From Melampsora larici-populina 98AG31 (Eukaryota; Basidiomycota; Pucciniomycetes; Pucciniales; Melampsoraceae), in the NCBI RefSeq assembly GCF_000204055.1, contig NW_006768781.1, positions 763,940 to 827,939 of the forward strand: DNA of 64,000 nt, in the 5' to 3' direction. The notes beneath the pieces are model-generated. The model worked only from the letters and a program-made list of their open reading frames with translations. It had not been told where the DNA came from and did not search any database. Positions 47,211 through 57,200 of the stretch are shown one piece after another. The position numbers and the translations under genes were made by a program. The stretch's first letter is position 1. Each line of letters begins with the position of its first letter.

Positions 47211-50200
47211 GTGGAACATGACTGAGCGGGATCATTGGCTTTTAGCTAGTTATGATTCAGGAATGTCCCCAAATGGGTCATCCTCCTCTGGACCGGGTTC
47301 ATCGTCAGCATGAACATCAAGGTCTTTAGGGGGACGTGTCTTGTACCACACAGCAAGGCCTTCGGTAATAGATTCTGTCCATTCACCTGCTGTGACTGGT
47401 GACCATCGAGCGTTGGTGACCACTCGATGGAATTCCGAAGAATAATGAGCTCCTGCATTGATGATGAAGGAGTTGGAGTCCTGGTGAGTGACTTACGGCC
47501 GCTTGTGTTTTGCTTCCGTCCGCTCAATGCGGTAACTCTTGGTGTGGGTGACAGCACAGTGTGCTTCATGGCAGTTGTGCTGCACGTTGAGCACACAAGT
47601 GACATTCTGCAAATCAAATGGAAAGTCAGATTCTGAATGCTTTCAATTGAAACCTTGACATACATCAGTGGGAATCCAAGCTACGCCTGAGGTCTCTTTC
47701 GTTTCTCTCATTCCATAATATGGATGGAGGCCGGGTGAAAGCTGGCACTTTTTCACTTGGAGTAAAACCACCTTTGATTCAACCTGTGCCCAGATGCCAA
47801 CCACGCGTCCAACATTGATAGGCGAGTTTGGTTCATTTTTAAAATTGACCTGTGTTTACGGTGATTTCTTATGAACACATCTGTTCCGCTCAAGTTCAAA
47901 AAGTCTTGATTGAACATACCAACAGGAAAGTTGTTTCAGAAACTTTTTGTCCATTTTCAAGCACAACCTGGAGCGCTCTTCTCCACTTCACATTGGGCCA
48001 TTTCGTCGAGAGGTCACTGGGGGGATCATCACCACGCCCGTCCGCAGCTTTTGGGTCTGCAAAGCACCTGAATCAGCAATGCAAACCCGATGAGGAAACG
48101 ACAAAAGACTTGGCGGGGTGACTAACAGGTGACCTTGACTTGCTTCTTGTCGCCCGAAGGTAAAGGCAGGTGCAGGCCAAGTCCTCGCCGAATCTCACTT
48201 TCTTTGAAAAGATTACGGAGAAGTGTGGACGCTCTTGTCCGTGAACCAAGTTTGGTATCAAAGAAGGTACCTCCTGAAATGAGCATCCGTAATAATCTGG
48301 TGTTGTTGAACCTGTTTGCAATGTCTTTGCCTGGTGCGTGGTGATTTGACTTAACAGAAGATTGACGAGTAACTCCATTTTGAGACTCCATACTCTCGGT
48401 TGCAAAAAGGCTTGGGGGTCCATTTCGCTCGACTGAATGTGGTAGGTGGGTCAGCATGTGAAATTTGGGTTTGTTAGTCCATTGGGCATTCATGGCAATG
48501 AGCTCCTTCAAGAAGCGCGCAATAACAATCTTGAGGTCTGATATATATTGTTCCTTGTTGAAAATCTTTGGCTGAAAGACGTAAGAAGCTAAATGAACTA
48601 AAGCAATCCAGCAGTGTCTGTATTCTTCGGGTATGAATTCAAAAAATACAAAAGGTGCCGCCTGCAGGACCACACAAAAGTCTTTTCCAAGGAGGCTGTT
48701 TGCATAATGGACCATATTACGCGCTTGGATAGGCGCCACATTCAAGCCGTCAATTTTGAATCCTTCCCACCGGCCATGAATGGTTACGAGCTCAGCCGGT
48801 AATAATTTTGAAATGACATCGCGATAAAGATATTTGGTCACGCCAAGAAGTACGACATGTAGGGATTCGACTGGGGTGTCTAAGTGCCCATTGAAAGCTA
48901 GAAAAAGGTGGTTAGCCAGGAGAATTGGTTATGATATTAACGAAGAGCGCACCTGCCAAGCGTAGAAAAGGGTTAAACATATGTTCGCCAAATTTTTCTT
49001 CCAATTGTTGACAATGTGATATGATGTCCTTCTGGGACGTCTGTTTGTCTTTGGGTTTGTTCTTATTGGCCCGGTAGATCTGCTGCACTTCTTTGGCAAA
49101 CGGTAAATTTAGAGAGTCTCGAGTACCAAATTGTTTTGAAAGATTGTCAAATTGCTTGATGCTTTTGGGGTTTCGTGTAAGTTCCCATAACTGAATGGTC
49201 TGCTCTCTGGTGCGGTCCCAGCTGAGAAAAGGTAGACTTGCCTACAGACCACAAATTCACAAATTAGGCACGATTTATCTGTAATGCAACAAATCAATCC
49301 AAAAATTCTCACCGGCAGCCAATGTTGATCAATCCCAACAAACTTTTGAACATATCTTTCAGACTGTTTCTCAGCTCGCGACTCCACGGTCAGATCACAA
49401 ATGCGACAAGGTGTTAAAGTGCCGGAAGGATTTGTTGTATTAGAGATTTCCGCGTGCATTGGCGAGTCACCCATGTGGCATAGGATGAAGGGTAGAACTA
49501 GGACCTCTTGCTGAATACTACAATCGTAAGTTTGAAATCCGGTTGACGAGGCACGGCTATTGATTTTTGGCATCAGTTATCAAAAATGAAAAACCACATG
49601 AATTGAAGTGAGTAAATTAAATACTAACTTCAATTCATCTACTATATGGTCTCCTTGCTCTAACGCACTGGCAATGTTTGAAGTACACAGTGGGTGAATA
49701 TGGTACTCCTGATTGGTCAGTTTTGGTCTCAAACCTCCAAGCGTGAAGTAAAATGACATGTGTTTGTTCCATTTTTTAGAGACATTACCAGATGTATCAT
49801 CTGAATACAACACAACAGGCACACTTCGAATGATCAACCCTTTCGACCTCACCCGCCAAGGGTTTGGGAGTTCAATGTGCTTTAATCCGTGCACAGTTTG
49901 TTCTGAATAACAAGATTTTGATCAGCTTCATTACAAGATGTTACGATGTAATCATTGAAAATCAGCTCACGTAATAATTGAGTAGCGGGAGAGTCACACC
50001 ACTTCGACCCATTCTGCAATACAATTCTTGTGAAAGAGCATGCAAAGGTTTGAACATCGACATCCAAAAGCGTCTCTGACTCAAACGTGGGCTCGCCAGA
50101 AATGCAGAAGTTGTAACCGCTTTGACTGCTGGATAATACTGCCAAGCACTTTGCCCGTACAGACTGTTGATCTTTATAAAAGAACACCGGAACCACCACA

Positions 50201-51121
50201 CGCGAATCTGAAAGCTGGGCCGGTTTGTATATGTAGAAGTGCTCTCCATCAAGATCAATCATAGGGACTTGAATACTCGGTGGCAGGTCTTCACGCCACT
50301 TTTTTGATTGCGAAAAACGGTCGACGGTGACCCCTTTGTCGGTCTCCGGCAGAAACTCAATGTTGGGACCTACTTCGGGATTAGATAACTCCTACCACAT
50401 CACATCAGAGATGACATACATATACGCGGAAGTAATGGAAATGCTCACCTGTGATATAATATCAATCACTGAAAGAGTAAAACACGGATTTCCCAGCGGG
50501 CTTGTTTGTTCTAAGACCCTCAGGCCAAGGCGAGCCTTGAGCTCTTTACGAATATTTTTCAAATGTCCTGAAAGATGTCCAAAACGTTACTGATGAGTCA
50601 GTTTCGGCATTTGAGCTCAAGAGAACATCGTGGGTCCCTTAACAACAGGTGAATCCTTTGACTGACCGAGATCAGGCAGATCCACATGCAGGATGTTCTT
50701 CAAAATGCAGCGTATACGTGTATACTCAGCAGTGGACATCAGCGCACGGCCTGTGCCCAACATCAATAACGAGGCAGCATGCTTGAGAAGCGAATGGATG
50801 ATTTCCGAGAGCAAAACATCAGCCATTAGAACGGGAGTTCCAAGCCAGTGAAACCAGATGTACCTCTTTCTTACGCAGAGGGTACCACGGGAGGCACGTG
50901 TCGGTGATGGCTCTTTGTTCGTTTTCAGGTAATGTGCCTGTAGCGCTGTCTGATTCGGAAATGCCATCTAGGATGTTGTCCAGGTCAATACTGGACTCTC
51001 TGGAATCGGGGAAGTCGGCATGGCTTTGATGGGACGGGCCATAGAGTGACTCAAGCTCATCTGAGCTTGAGTCCATAGCTTGATCAAACAGGTCATCAAT
51101 GCCTTGAGGGAGTTTGGTTTT

Positions 51122-51450
51122 TGGTTAGGAAGTGACGCTGGCACGAGGAATTTCCTCGGTCCATTTCAAGAGAACACAGCGGACAAGAGCCCGGGAGCTT
51201 CTTCCCTAAACCGGTCCTGATTAGGATGTGTTGTGGTCAAAGCTCCTCCCACAGTTGAGAGTGAGACATCGAAGTCTGTCCTTGGATTCACCGGCACTAT
51301 GGACTGTCCCTCTCTAGAACAAGTTTCTCTTGTCTCGTGTCATCCATTCCCTCCACTTCGTTCTCACGATTTCCGACTTCTCTCTGTCCGGCTGTTTCTC
51401 TCTAAAACTCGTAGCTCTACGCACTCTATCGAGTTTTCACTTTCTCGAAC
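51122..51450 (+). repeat. Split direct repeat A1
   Basis: The left terminal repeat of the retroelement begins TGGTTAGGAAGTGACG and ends CTTTCTCGAAC; the gag start codon lies two bases later. It should contain the promoter. Confidence 0.92.
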
Positions 51451-51451
51451 T

Positions 51452-53192
51452 ATGAGAACAAGCAGAAGAAACCTAGGTCTAGGACCAGAGTTTTCTCCGG
51501 AACCTACACCACCGAACTCAGACGATCTTCAACCACAAGTTACCCGATTGTTGTCAGATGAATTTGAGATTGAAAATACGATGGAAGAAGAAGAAAGAAT
51601 ACAAAGAGAGGACGAAGAGGAAAGACAGCGTGAACAACAACTTCAGCTCGATTTCAACTTAGATAATAGCTCACAAGATGAAGAGAAAGAAGAAAGTGTA
51701 CAAGAAGTTGTTGTGAAGAAGAAATCAAAAACGAAAGTCATAAAAGATATCAACTTATCGTCAGATGAAGAGGATGAAGATGGTTCATCGGATGTTGAAG
51801 AAAGATCGGTGAAAATACAAAATTGTAAGTTTTTCTACGTGATTTATTCCGTGAACTATAAAATCAGAAAGAATGTGATATATTCCATGAACAAGATAAA
51901 AATTTTTGAGATACTCGTGATTTATTCCGAATGAAAGATCGTGATTTATTCCGAATATTGTTATAAGGAGTCGTGATATATTCCAATAAACATTATTAGA
52001 TAACAATACTGATTGCTTCATATTTGTTTAGCTACTTTAATAGATAAAGCTTACAACGCGTTACATTTAGGAAATTCGAAAGTAGCCAAGAAGTTGTTAT
52101 TGAAAATGAAGCTTGATGAGATGGAGAAAGAACAAAATGAAAAGATTCCGAAAATAAATCCTTTAGTACGATACAAGACTGGGAAGACGGCAAAGAATAC
52201 TTTAAGGAGGTTCACCGAGTATTGGGATAGTCACCTTGAAAAAATGGACATACATTTCCCTTTAACCATTTTTAATGCAGAGTGGATTGAATTGGACAGT
52301 TTAGTAGCGGGAAAAAGTAGCTCAAAGAAAAAGAAGGATCGTCCAACTGGACAAGACCCGAAAAACGAATGGTGGATGTCTTTCGCAGATTGGACGAGAG
52401 CGAGGATATTAATGGTGAAATACCTGAAAGAACAATACAAACACATAGACTTTGCGAATGAGTGAGTTCTTTGTAAAAAATGAGATAAAAATTGTAAATT
52501 GAAATTGACAGTGTTATGCAAATCCTAAATGTATGTGATTAGTTTGGAAAGACATTTCGACTACGTACAGCAACTTAGTGATCGTCACGGTTGGGTTGCT
52601 GCTTTTAGATACAATATAGCTGTAAGAAATGATGTTACTTGCAATCACATAGATGGAGCACCTGGAGATCCAGGAGAACGAAGACCTGAAATCTTAGAGG
52701 AAGCTTTAGCAAGAACAGCCTTTTTACAAGATGGAAGGATCTTACCAAAGGATAATCGTAAGCAAATTGAAAATTTGAAAACATTAATAATGAAATTGTG
52801 TTGACAGTTGATTACTCAAATTAGCATACGCGAAAGGTCAATCGAAGGAGAGATATAGCCCAATAAATGGTATACGCTATGGAACAGGAAAAATTCATGA
52901 TTCAATTGATTTAGAAGTAGAAGAAGAAGACGAATCATCTTTAAGAGTTCCAAATTTTCAACGCAATTTCAATTACAAAGAGAATAATAGAAGAAACGAT
53001 AGAGGTAGAGGAATAAAATTAGATAGATCACCTTCTCCGTACCAACGACCAGATAAAGGAAAGGAAAAAGAAGTTCATCCAAATCCAAGGTACAAAGGGA
53101 GGAAGTATGTTGAGAATTACGTTCCAGGAGCGAAGTTTGGCAAGAAGGATGCGGAGCCAAAACAATCTACGTCAAATGAAAAACAGACGTGA
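51452..53192 (+). CDS. Gag-like protein of the Ngaro-type element, 461 aa
   Basis: Four exons, 51452-51824, 52032-52461, 52543-52757 and 52825-53192, give 461 residues. The N-terminus is acidic and glutamine-rich (EEEERIQREDEEERQREQQL) with a basic VVVKKKSKTKV patch. The middle is helical (EYWDSHLEKMDIHFPL, WWMSFADWTRARILM, HFDYVQQLSDRHGWVAAF). The tail is basic and arginine/asparagine-rich (YKENNRRNDRGRG, PYQRPDKGKEKE), suited to nucleic-acid binding. The position right after A1 and before the reverse transcriptase marks it as the structural protein. There is no CCHC knuckle. The third acceptor was chosen at TT-AG/TTTGG because an earlier one leads to a stop. The first intron contains five GTGATWTATTCC repeats. 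Confidence 0.68.
51836..51986 (+). repeat. Five CGTGATWTATTCC motifs inside the gag intron
   Basis: Copies start at 51838, 51874, 51916, 51940 and 51972, all in the same orientation with irregular spacing of 24-42 bases. They lie entirely within the first intron (51825-52031). They could be a splicing, replication or protein-binding array; the role is unknown. Confidence 0.85.
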
Positions 53193-53290
53193 GCTATGTT
53201 GATATTTGTGATAGAAATCAAAAAACCCTTTTTATGAAGGAATTTGATTATAGATTTTCAGTTTAATTTGTAACGTTTGTTTCTTATTTT

Positions 53291-55066
53291 GTGTCGTTTG
53301 AAATAAAAAAATTCAAATTCAGTGTTTTCTTAAAAAGAAAAAGACAAACGTCAAAAGATGCCATTAACATCTTTAAACCTGGAGAGATACACGTTTGGCC
53401 AACGTCAGTGAAGTGCGAAATGAATATAAAAGTTTGGGAAGAACTTTTATTCAAGTATGGTCTAATCGATGAATACCATTATCTATTAGATGGATTTAAA
53501 GAAGGTTTTAGTCAAGGTATACCAAAGCATGGTATACAAAATGCGAAGTGGTATTGCCCACCGAATCATTCTTCTGCAGAAGAAGCTAGAGAAAAGATAG
53601 AAGAAAATATCAAGAAAGAAGTAAAACTAAAAAGAATGTTTGGCCCGTATTCGAAACAGGAAGTTTATGACAACTTAGGTTTCTTTAGGACGAGTCCACT
53701 AGGTGCAGTGGAGAACGGAGATGGTACTTTTCGTCCAATAAACGACATGTCATATCCAAAATTCGATCCAGAGATTCCATCGGTGAACTCATTCGTCGAC
53801 AAAACTGAATTTGAAACGACTTGGGACGACTTTAAAGTCGTCGTTCGGTTCTTCAAAAATCTAAAAGATGAAGTTTTGATAGGTATATTTGACTGGGAAG
53901 GAGCCTATCGACAAATACCCACTCACATGTCACAATGGCCTTATTTAGCGATTATGGATTTCAATGGGTTTATATATATAGATGTCAGAATAGCTTTCGG
54001 AGGCGTAGCAGGGTGTGGATCCTTTGGAGGACCTGCTGACGGGTGGAAAATTTTAATGAAGAAAAAATTTGATCTGTTGCAAGTTTTTTGTTGGGTAGAC
54101 GACAACTTGATGATAAAGAGAGTGACCGACAAAGTTTTGATGGTAGACATTGTCATAGCTAGTGAAGAGCTAGGTGTGAAAACGAACGTAACGAAGTACT
54201 CGGAGTTCGCATACGAGCAGAAATTCATTGGATTTTTGTGGAACTGTAAGGAGAAGACAGTTTCTTTACCAATTAAGAAATTAGAAAGAAGAAAAGAAGA
54301 ACTGAAGGAATTTTTAGAAAAGAAGTGGTTCTCCAGGAACGAAGTCGAAAGTTTCAACGGAAAGTTGGGTCACATAACTTTGATCCTACCTCAGATGAAA
54401 GCTTATTTGGCTGCAAATTATAAGTGGGTTGCAGTATGGCGAACACCAGGAAACAGAGCGATGCCCAAAGATGTGAGAGAGGATTTAAATTATTGGACTT
54501 CAATGTTAGAAAATTTGAGACCAACAAGAGTCTTGCCCGACCATGTAGTAAAAACTGTAGATTGGGTGGGAGACGCATCAAGTGAATATGGTATCGGTAT
54601 CATTATAGGAAAGTCCTGGTCTCAATTTAAATGGCGAGAAGGCTGGAAGGATCCATTAGACCAACCGAGGCGAACTATCGCCTGGGCGGAAACGGTCGCG
54701 GTTCGCCTGGGCCTGATCATGTTGAAGAGTAAGCAAAGCATTGCAGGATTCAGCTACTCGTGTTTAACCGACAATACAACGACGGAAGGAGCGGCTAGAA
54801 ACAAGAAATCTAAGGATTTTTGGGTCAACAAAGAATGGAAGTTGATCCAAGATTTCCTAATTGAAAACGACTGCGACGTTAGCCTAGTCAGGGTTATTTC
54901 TGAAGACAATGAAGCAGACTGTTTGTCTCGAGGGCTAGACCCTTCCAAAGATTTAAAAGACATGATAACAATAGCTATCCCTCAAGATCTTCAGTCTTTG
55001 TTATTTAAAGTTGTTCCCACCAAGAGACGACTGAAAACTGCTGGCCATCCGCGTCAAAACACTTGA
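53291..55066 (+). CDS. Reverse transcriptase/RNase H of the Ngaro-type element
   Basis: This frame of about 590 codons copies the element's RNA. The reverse transcriptase core shows FFRTSPLGAVENGDG, RPINDMSYPK, FDWEGAYRQIP, the fingers-palm block IAFGGVAGCGSFGGPADGW, and the catalytic box CWVDDNLM (VDD in place of the usual ADD). RNase H follows, with DWVGDASSEYGIGIII, AWAETVAVRLGL, CLTDNTTTEGAA and VISEDNEADCLSRG. It has the DIRS/Ngaro style, without protease or DDE integrase. The frame has no early ATG near 53291 (it opens at GTG and the first in-frame ATG is at about 53420), so translation probably starts by splicing or another mechanism from the gag region. It is intact to TGA at 55066. 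Confidence 0.88.
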   Translation: MSFEIKKFKFSVFLKRKRQTSKDAINIFKPGEIHVWPTSVKCEMNIKVWEELLFKYGLIDEYHYLLDGFKEGFSQGIPKHGIQNAKWYCPPNHSSAEEAREKIEENIKKEVKLKRMFGPYSKQEVYDNLGFFRTSPLGAVENGDGTFRPINDMSYPKFDPEIPSVNSFVDKTEFETTWDDFKVVVRFFKNLKDEVLIGIFDWEGAYRQIPTHMSQWPYLAIMDFNGFIYIDVRIAFGGVAGCGSFGGPADGWKILMKKKFDLLQVFCWVDDNLMIKRVTDKVLMVDIVIASEELGVKTNVTKYSEFAYEQKFIGFLWNCKEKTVSLPIKKLERRKEELKEFLEKKWFSRNEVESFNGKLGHITLILPQMKAYLAANYKWVAVWRTPGNRAMPKDVREDLNYWTSMLENLRPTRVLPDHVVKTVDWVGDASSEYGIGIIIGKSWSQFKWREGWKDPLDQPRRTIAWAETVAVRLGLIMLKSKQSIAGFSYSCLTDNTTTEGAARNKKSKDFWVNKEWKLIQDFLIENDCDVSLVRVISEDNEADCLSRGLDPSKDLKDMITIAIPQDLQSLLFKVVPTKRRLKTAGHPRQNT

Positions 55067-55154
55067 TTTGTAAGTGATTATCGTATTCTCGACAAATCAT
55101 TCACTCGATGCTAACCAAAATCTGTATAGATTCCTTTTACCCTAAGTAATTACA

Positions 55155-56150
55155 ATGCTATCACCGAGAGACGTTCTCCGACAAGCGCGGCCTGGTTCCT
55201 TTCATGATCTCGACGAAGCTAGTGAATTCATCCTTGAGCACGGTTGGGCACTTTCCACTGTGAAGCATTATGCCGCGGCAGTAAATAAATACTTCAAGTT
55301 TATGTCTCAATACCCGGTGGTTCCTTTTCCCGCGACTACAAAGATTATATACCAATTTATCCTCTGGTGTGCAACGGACGACGACGATGATTGTGTCATG
55401 AGCAGTACGACCAAGCGGTATTTGACTGGATTACGCATGTGGCATATCCTACACGACTCGACATTTCCCCCAGTCAACGTTCACCGCATACGGATCTTAC
55501 TACATGCGATGAAGAAGGTCGAGATATCGAGGCAACTGACAAGAGTTGGCGTGACCCTCATGGACCTGGACAGTATGGTGCATTCGTTGGGTAACAGTTC
55601 AAATGATAGTATAATATTAAAAGCTTTATTGTTGACAGGATTCTGGGGATTAGCCAGGCTAGGAGAGTTGGTGAAAAGTGTCGACCACCCCACCGTCTTT
55701 GTGCGAAGGAAGGATCTAGAATTCAATGACTCAAGGACGCAGGCTACAATAAAGATAAGACTTGCGAAGACGGCCTCTCCGGGGGAATGCCAGTACCTAC
55801 GGTTGAATATGCAGCCTAATCACCTGGACCCGATAAAATCACTTTGTGACCTCTTAGTCAGAATTCCGGGACGACCCTCTGATCCCCTATTCCCGGCGAC
55901 AAATTTGGTTTCGCCGATTCACCGTGCCACAGTCATCAACTTCCTGCGACCGTTCAACACTGAACCTGATTCCGTCTTATCTGGGCACAGTTTGCGCATA
56001 GGCGGTGCGTCTTTAAGAGCACATATGGGGTTCTCGGTGCGTTCCTTGAAGAAAGCTGGACGCTGGAGGTCTTCCGCGTACCAATTGTATGTGAGGCCGT
56101 ACAGCCGGCGATTAGCGCGTCAGACAGCTACTTTGGCGAGACGCATTTGA
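55155..56150 (+). CDS. Tyrosine recombinase of the Ngaro-type element, 331 aa
   Basis: Members of the lambda-integrase/Crypton superfamily join the circular DNA copy to the target. The frame is complete, ATG 55155 to TGA 56150. The N-terminal half is a SAM-like core-binding domain (HGWALSTVKHYAAAVNKYF). The catalytic half shows the first arginine in GFWGLARLGELVKS, the H-x-x-R pair in GHSLRIGGAS, and a late tyrosine in SSAYQLYVRPYS. All expected residues are present, so the enzyme could be active. It lies 88 bp after the reverse transcriptase stop. Confidence 0.9.
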   Translation: MLSPRDVLRQARPGSFHDLDEASEFILEHGWALSTVKHYAAAVNKYFKFMSQYPVVPFPATTKIIYQFILWCATDDDDDCVMSSTTKRYLTGLRMWHILHDSTFPPVNVHRIRILLHAMKKVEISRQLTRVGVTLMDLDSMVHSLGNSSNDSIILKALLLTGFWGLARLGELVKSVDHPTVFVRRKDLEFNDSRTQATIKIRLAKTASPGECQYLRLNMQPNHLDPIKSLCDLLVRIPGRPSDPLFPATNLVSPIHRATVINFLRPFNTEPDSVLSGHSLRIGGASLRAHMGFSVRSLKKAGRWRSSAYQLYVRPYSRRLARQTATLARRI

Positions 56151-56323
56151 CATAACTTGTAAATACTCATCCTTAGTTTTCTTTGTATCTAATGGTCTTT
56201 ATGTCTACCATCAATGGGATAGTGTTACAACCTGGGTGTGGGTGTGAACTCGAACCTTCGAGAGTGGGTTTTTAGAGCCCTTTGGCATGGCCTCTGCTCT
56301 ACAATCCTTCGTTCCCATGATTG

Positions 56324-56582
56324 GGTTCGAAAGGTCTCGAAAAACGCCCCTTTTTTGTGGTTCTACGTAAGTGTGCTTCCCGACTTTGGAAGTCGAGAAG
56401 AACTACTTCACGCTAGGTGTTCTCACACCCACCGCTGGAGTGGACCTCATCCTCAGGTTATCTGAGGACAAGTGCCACGCGACAGCCCCAAAAATCTGCT
56501 TAGCGTGAATGATTTTTAAGGTATCTGTGATTCCTTACTTAACAAACCTCCCTTCCGCAGGAGTGTTCAAAGTAGAAATGGA
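56324..56582 (+). repeat. Split direct repeat B1
   Basis: It runs from GGTTCGAAAGGTCTCG to AAAGTAGAAATGGA and directly abuts A2. It contains a hairpin-capable GACTTTGGAAGTCGAG segment. Confidence 0.9.
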
Positions 56583-56911
56583 TGGTTAGGAAGTGACGCT
56601 GGCACAAGGAATTTCCTCGGTCCATTTCGAGAGAACACAGCGGACAAGAGCCCGGGAGCTTCTTCCCTAAACCGGTCCTGATTAGGATGCGTTGTGGTCA
56701 AAGCTCCTCCCACGGTTGAGAGTGAGACATCGAAGTCTGTCCTTGGATTCACCGGCACTATGGACTGTCCCTCTCTAGAACAAGCTTCTCTTGTCTCGTG
56801 TCATCCATTCCCTCCACTTCGTTCTCACGATTTCCGACTTCTCTCTGTCCGGCTGTTTCTCTCTAAAACTCGTAGCTCTACGCACTCTATCGAGTTTTCA
56901 CTTTTTCGAAC
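56583..56911 (+). repeat. Split direct repeat A2
   Basis: Second copy of A1, with about six substitutions over 329 bases (for example GCACAAGG for GCACGAGG). Confidence 0.92.
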
Positions 56912-56941
56912 CCACTGTTTTGCAAACGCCCTCCCACCCTT

Positions 56942-57200
56942 GGTTCGAAAGGTCTCGAAAAACGCCCCTTTTTCGTGGTTCTACGTAAGTGTGCTTCCCG
57001 ACTTTGGAAGTCGAGAAGAACTACTTCACGCTAGGTGTTCTCACACCCACCGCTGGAGTGGACCTCATCCTCAGGTTATCTGAGGACAAGTGCCACGCGA
57101 CAGCCCCAAAAATCTGCTTAGCGTGAATGATTTTTAAGGTATCTGTGATTCCTTACTTAACAAACCTCCCTTCCGTGGGAGTGTTCAAAGTAGAAATGGA
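56942..57200 (+). repeat. Split direct repeat B2
   Basis: Second copy of B1 with about three substitutions, ending AGAAATGGA and followed by GGTAAC and the 9-bp flank. It is the right end of the element. Confidence 0.9.
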
